Assembly (NCBI GenBank): GCA_020073445.1
Contig: JAIQFE010000030.1
Location: 1-64,000, forward strand
DNA length: 64,000 bases
Source of the DNA: Terriglobia bacterium
Lineage (GTDB): Bacteria > Acidobacteriota > Terriglobia > Bryobacterales > Bryobacteraceae
Direction of reading: 5' to 3'
The first letter of the stretch is position 1. Every line of letters starts with the position of its first letter. The position numbers were made by a program, and so were the translations under genes. Shown in pieces: positions 62,892 through 64,000 of the stretch. The notes beneath the pieces are model-generated. The model was not told where the DNA came from. It saw only the letters and a program-made list of their open reading frames with translations, and ran no database searches.

Positions 62892-63623
62892 ATGACAGCG
62901 TTTGCATTATCATCTGTCAAACCCGAGCGCGGCCTTGGAATGGAAGGATTCATCGCCAAGTGGTACGCGAACCTGACGAAGAAAGCGCTTGACGATTTCA
63001 AATCTTTGGCCCGTCAGGTCTCGGAACAAATCCCACCCGAAGGCGACGTTTTAGAAGTAGCCCCCGGGCCGGGATACTTCGCCCTTGAGCTGGCGAAGCT
63101 CGGCAACTATCGGATCACCGGCCTGGACATCAGCAAGACATTCGTCGAAATCGCCCAGCGGAACGCCGCTCAGGCGAACGTCCAGGTGGACTTCCGCCAG
63201 GGAAACGCTTCGTGCATGCCCTTCCCGAACGATAGCTTCGACTTCCTGCTTTGCCGGGCCGCGTTCAAGAATTTCGGAGCCCCGCTAGGCGCGCTCCGAG
63301 AGATGCACCGCGTCCTCAAGCCGGGCGGACGCGCTCTGATCATCGACCTGCGGAAAGACGCTTCCAATGAATCCGTCGCGAAGGAAGTGGACGGGATGAA
63401 GCTGGGCGCCGTTAATCGCGTCCTCACCAAAGCGACGTTCCGGTTCATGCTGCTCAAGCGCGCCTACACGAAGAGCGATTTTGAGCAGATGGTCTCCGAG
63501 ACTCATTTCGATAAGGTCGAAATTCGCGATAGCCTTACTCAGTTGGAGATCCTGCTTAGCAAGTCACCACAGTGTCTTGCAGAGCCGCTTGAGTTCGCGC
63601 GAAGTCGACCACCATTCGAATGA
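62892..63623 (+). CDS. Class I SAM-dependent methyltransferase (UbiE-like)
   Basis: The 243-residue protein has motif I VLEVAPGPGYFALELA (52-67 region), the ribose aspartate in TGLDIS, MPFPNDSFDFLLC and LKPGGRALIIDLRKD, the UbiE/Methyltransf_11 pattern. Its substrate is unknown. ATG 62892 has AAAGGAAG upstream. The last 23 codons overlap the 3' end of the convergent peptidase-like gene, so the C-terminal residues may be unconstrained. Confidence 0.87.
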   Translation: MTAFALSSVKPERGLGMEGFIAKWYANLTKKALDDFKSLARQVSEQIPPEGDVLEVAPGPGYFALELAKLGNYRITGLDISKTFVEIAQRNAAQANVQVDFRQGNASCMPFPNDSFDFLLCRAAFKNFGAPLGALREMHRVLKPGGRALIIDLRKDASNESVAKEVDGMKLGAVNRVLTKATFRFMLLKRAYTKSDFEQMVSETHFDKVEIRDSLTQLEILLSKSPQCLAEPLEFARSRPPFE

Positions 63624-64000
63624 AGTGCAGCTTGGCCACCGCCTTCCGGGGCAACACGAAAGGATAGAAATCGTGCAGGCCCATTCCGCGCGAAAGCTCG
63701 TTCAGCAATGCAGTCAGACGAGTCCAGGAATTCACGAACCGGAGGAATTCCGTTGCCTCGGCATCGGCTTGCTGGTAGAGCGGGTCTTTTGTAAACGGCT
63801 CGACGTCCAGATCTATGGCCGACTCAGGATCTAGGCCGAAGCTCAAAGCCGTATCGAACGTGTCCACCATGTGGAGATAGTGAGCCCACGTTTCCGCCCA
63901 ATCTTCCCAGGGATGGGCGGATGCGTAAGGCGCTGACAAAAGACTCGCGCCAATCCGTCGCCGGGCCCTGCTGATAGTACGTTTGCAGAGCCTGCTTGTA
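63556..64000 (-). pseudogene. Zinc-dependent peptidase-like protein, frameshifted and cut by the window edge
   Basis: Two minus-strand frames together give a normal protein end: YYQQGPATDWRESFVSA in the frame open at 64000, then YASAHPWEDWAETWAHYLHM in the frame ending at 63556. The join lies in a TT pair at about 63927-63928, where one T too many shifts the frame. The HPWEDWAETWAHYLH segment and its downstream helices resemble the putative zinc-binding peptidase family PF15887. The lesion is a single indel in a dinucleotide, so a sequencing error is as likely as a real frameshift. Confidence 0.7.

Overview
The window looks like a piece of an Acidobacteriota chromosome, most likely from the Solibacter/Bryobacter branch. 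The evidence is a set of lineage-typical families: two VWFA-related acidobacterial proteins (TIGR03436 type), one TIGR03435-type protein, and two long ADOP-type FtsX/MacB permeases (TIGR03434 type). The DNA is GC-rich, genes are packed tightly with many ATGA/TGATG overlaps, and GTG or TTG starts are common. No rRNA, tRNA, CRISPR array or prophage was seen.

Region 1 (1-4.5 kb) is eroded accessory DNA: a truncated IS1595-type transposase, a di-heme cytochrome c pseudogene with three lesions, an isoprenylcysteine methyltransferase-like protein, two related small unknown proteins and a tandem PilZ protein closed by a clear terminator. Region 2 (4.7-7.4 kb) is an operon: a NUDIX-winged-helix (NrtR-like) regulator behind a promoter carrying a perfect palindrome, a quinone-oxidoreductase-like enzyme, and an exported TPR protein ending in a c-heme motif. 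Region 3 (7.4-13.5 kb) has a peptidase/TPR protein with a DUF4159 protein, an MFS exporter, an S24 peptidase-like protein and a VWFA protein. Region 4 (13.8-19.5 kb) is a complete MacA-MacB-TolC export system; its adaptor has a glycine-rich insert. pyrE and truA follow divergently.

Region 5 (21-34.6 kb) holds a VWFA protein, a TIGR03435 protein, a three-gene overlapping operon (prolyl-tRNA synthetase paralogue missing core motifs, class V PLP enzyme, ADOP permease), an ECF sigma factor overlapping a membrane protein gene, a dehydratase-like PLP enzyme, OsmC, an exported peroxiredoxin, and a two-subunit molybdenum hydroxylase (IorA/IorB type). Region 6 (34.6-42 kb) is an apparent eight-gene minus-strand run: sugar isomerase-like, Gfo/Idh/MocA, MFS, M28 peptidase, then four tandem paralogues of an unnamed secreted family (a fifth copy lies at 50.8 kb). 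A PQQ dehydrogenase is divergent from it.

Region 7 (43.9-64 kb) has a toxin-antitoxin pair, a PspC protein, a YtcJ-type amidohydrolase, an SDR lacking its catalytic residues, and an ABC ATPase followed by a single-ORF fusion of an ABC-2 permease to a complete metal-dependent amidohydrolase. The fusion is the most striking object in the window. It continues with a pair of half-size DMT transporters, a GH63-type glycosidase, YraN, a methyltransferase, a receiver/anti-sigma-kinase fusion divergent from a STAS protein, SDRs, a DUF6282-type hydrolase, a second ADOP permease, a methyltransferase, and a frameshifted zinc-peptidase-like gene at the window edge.
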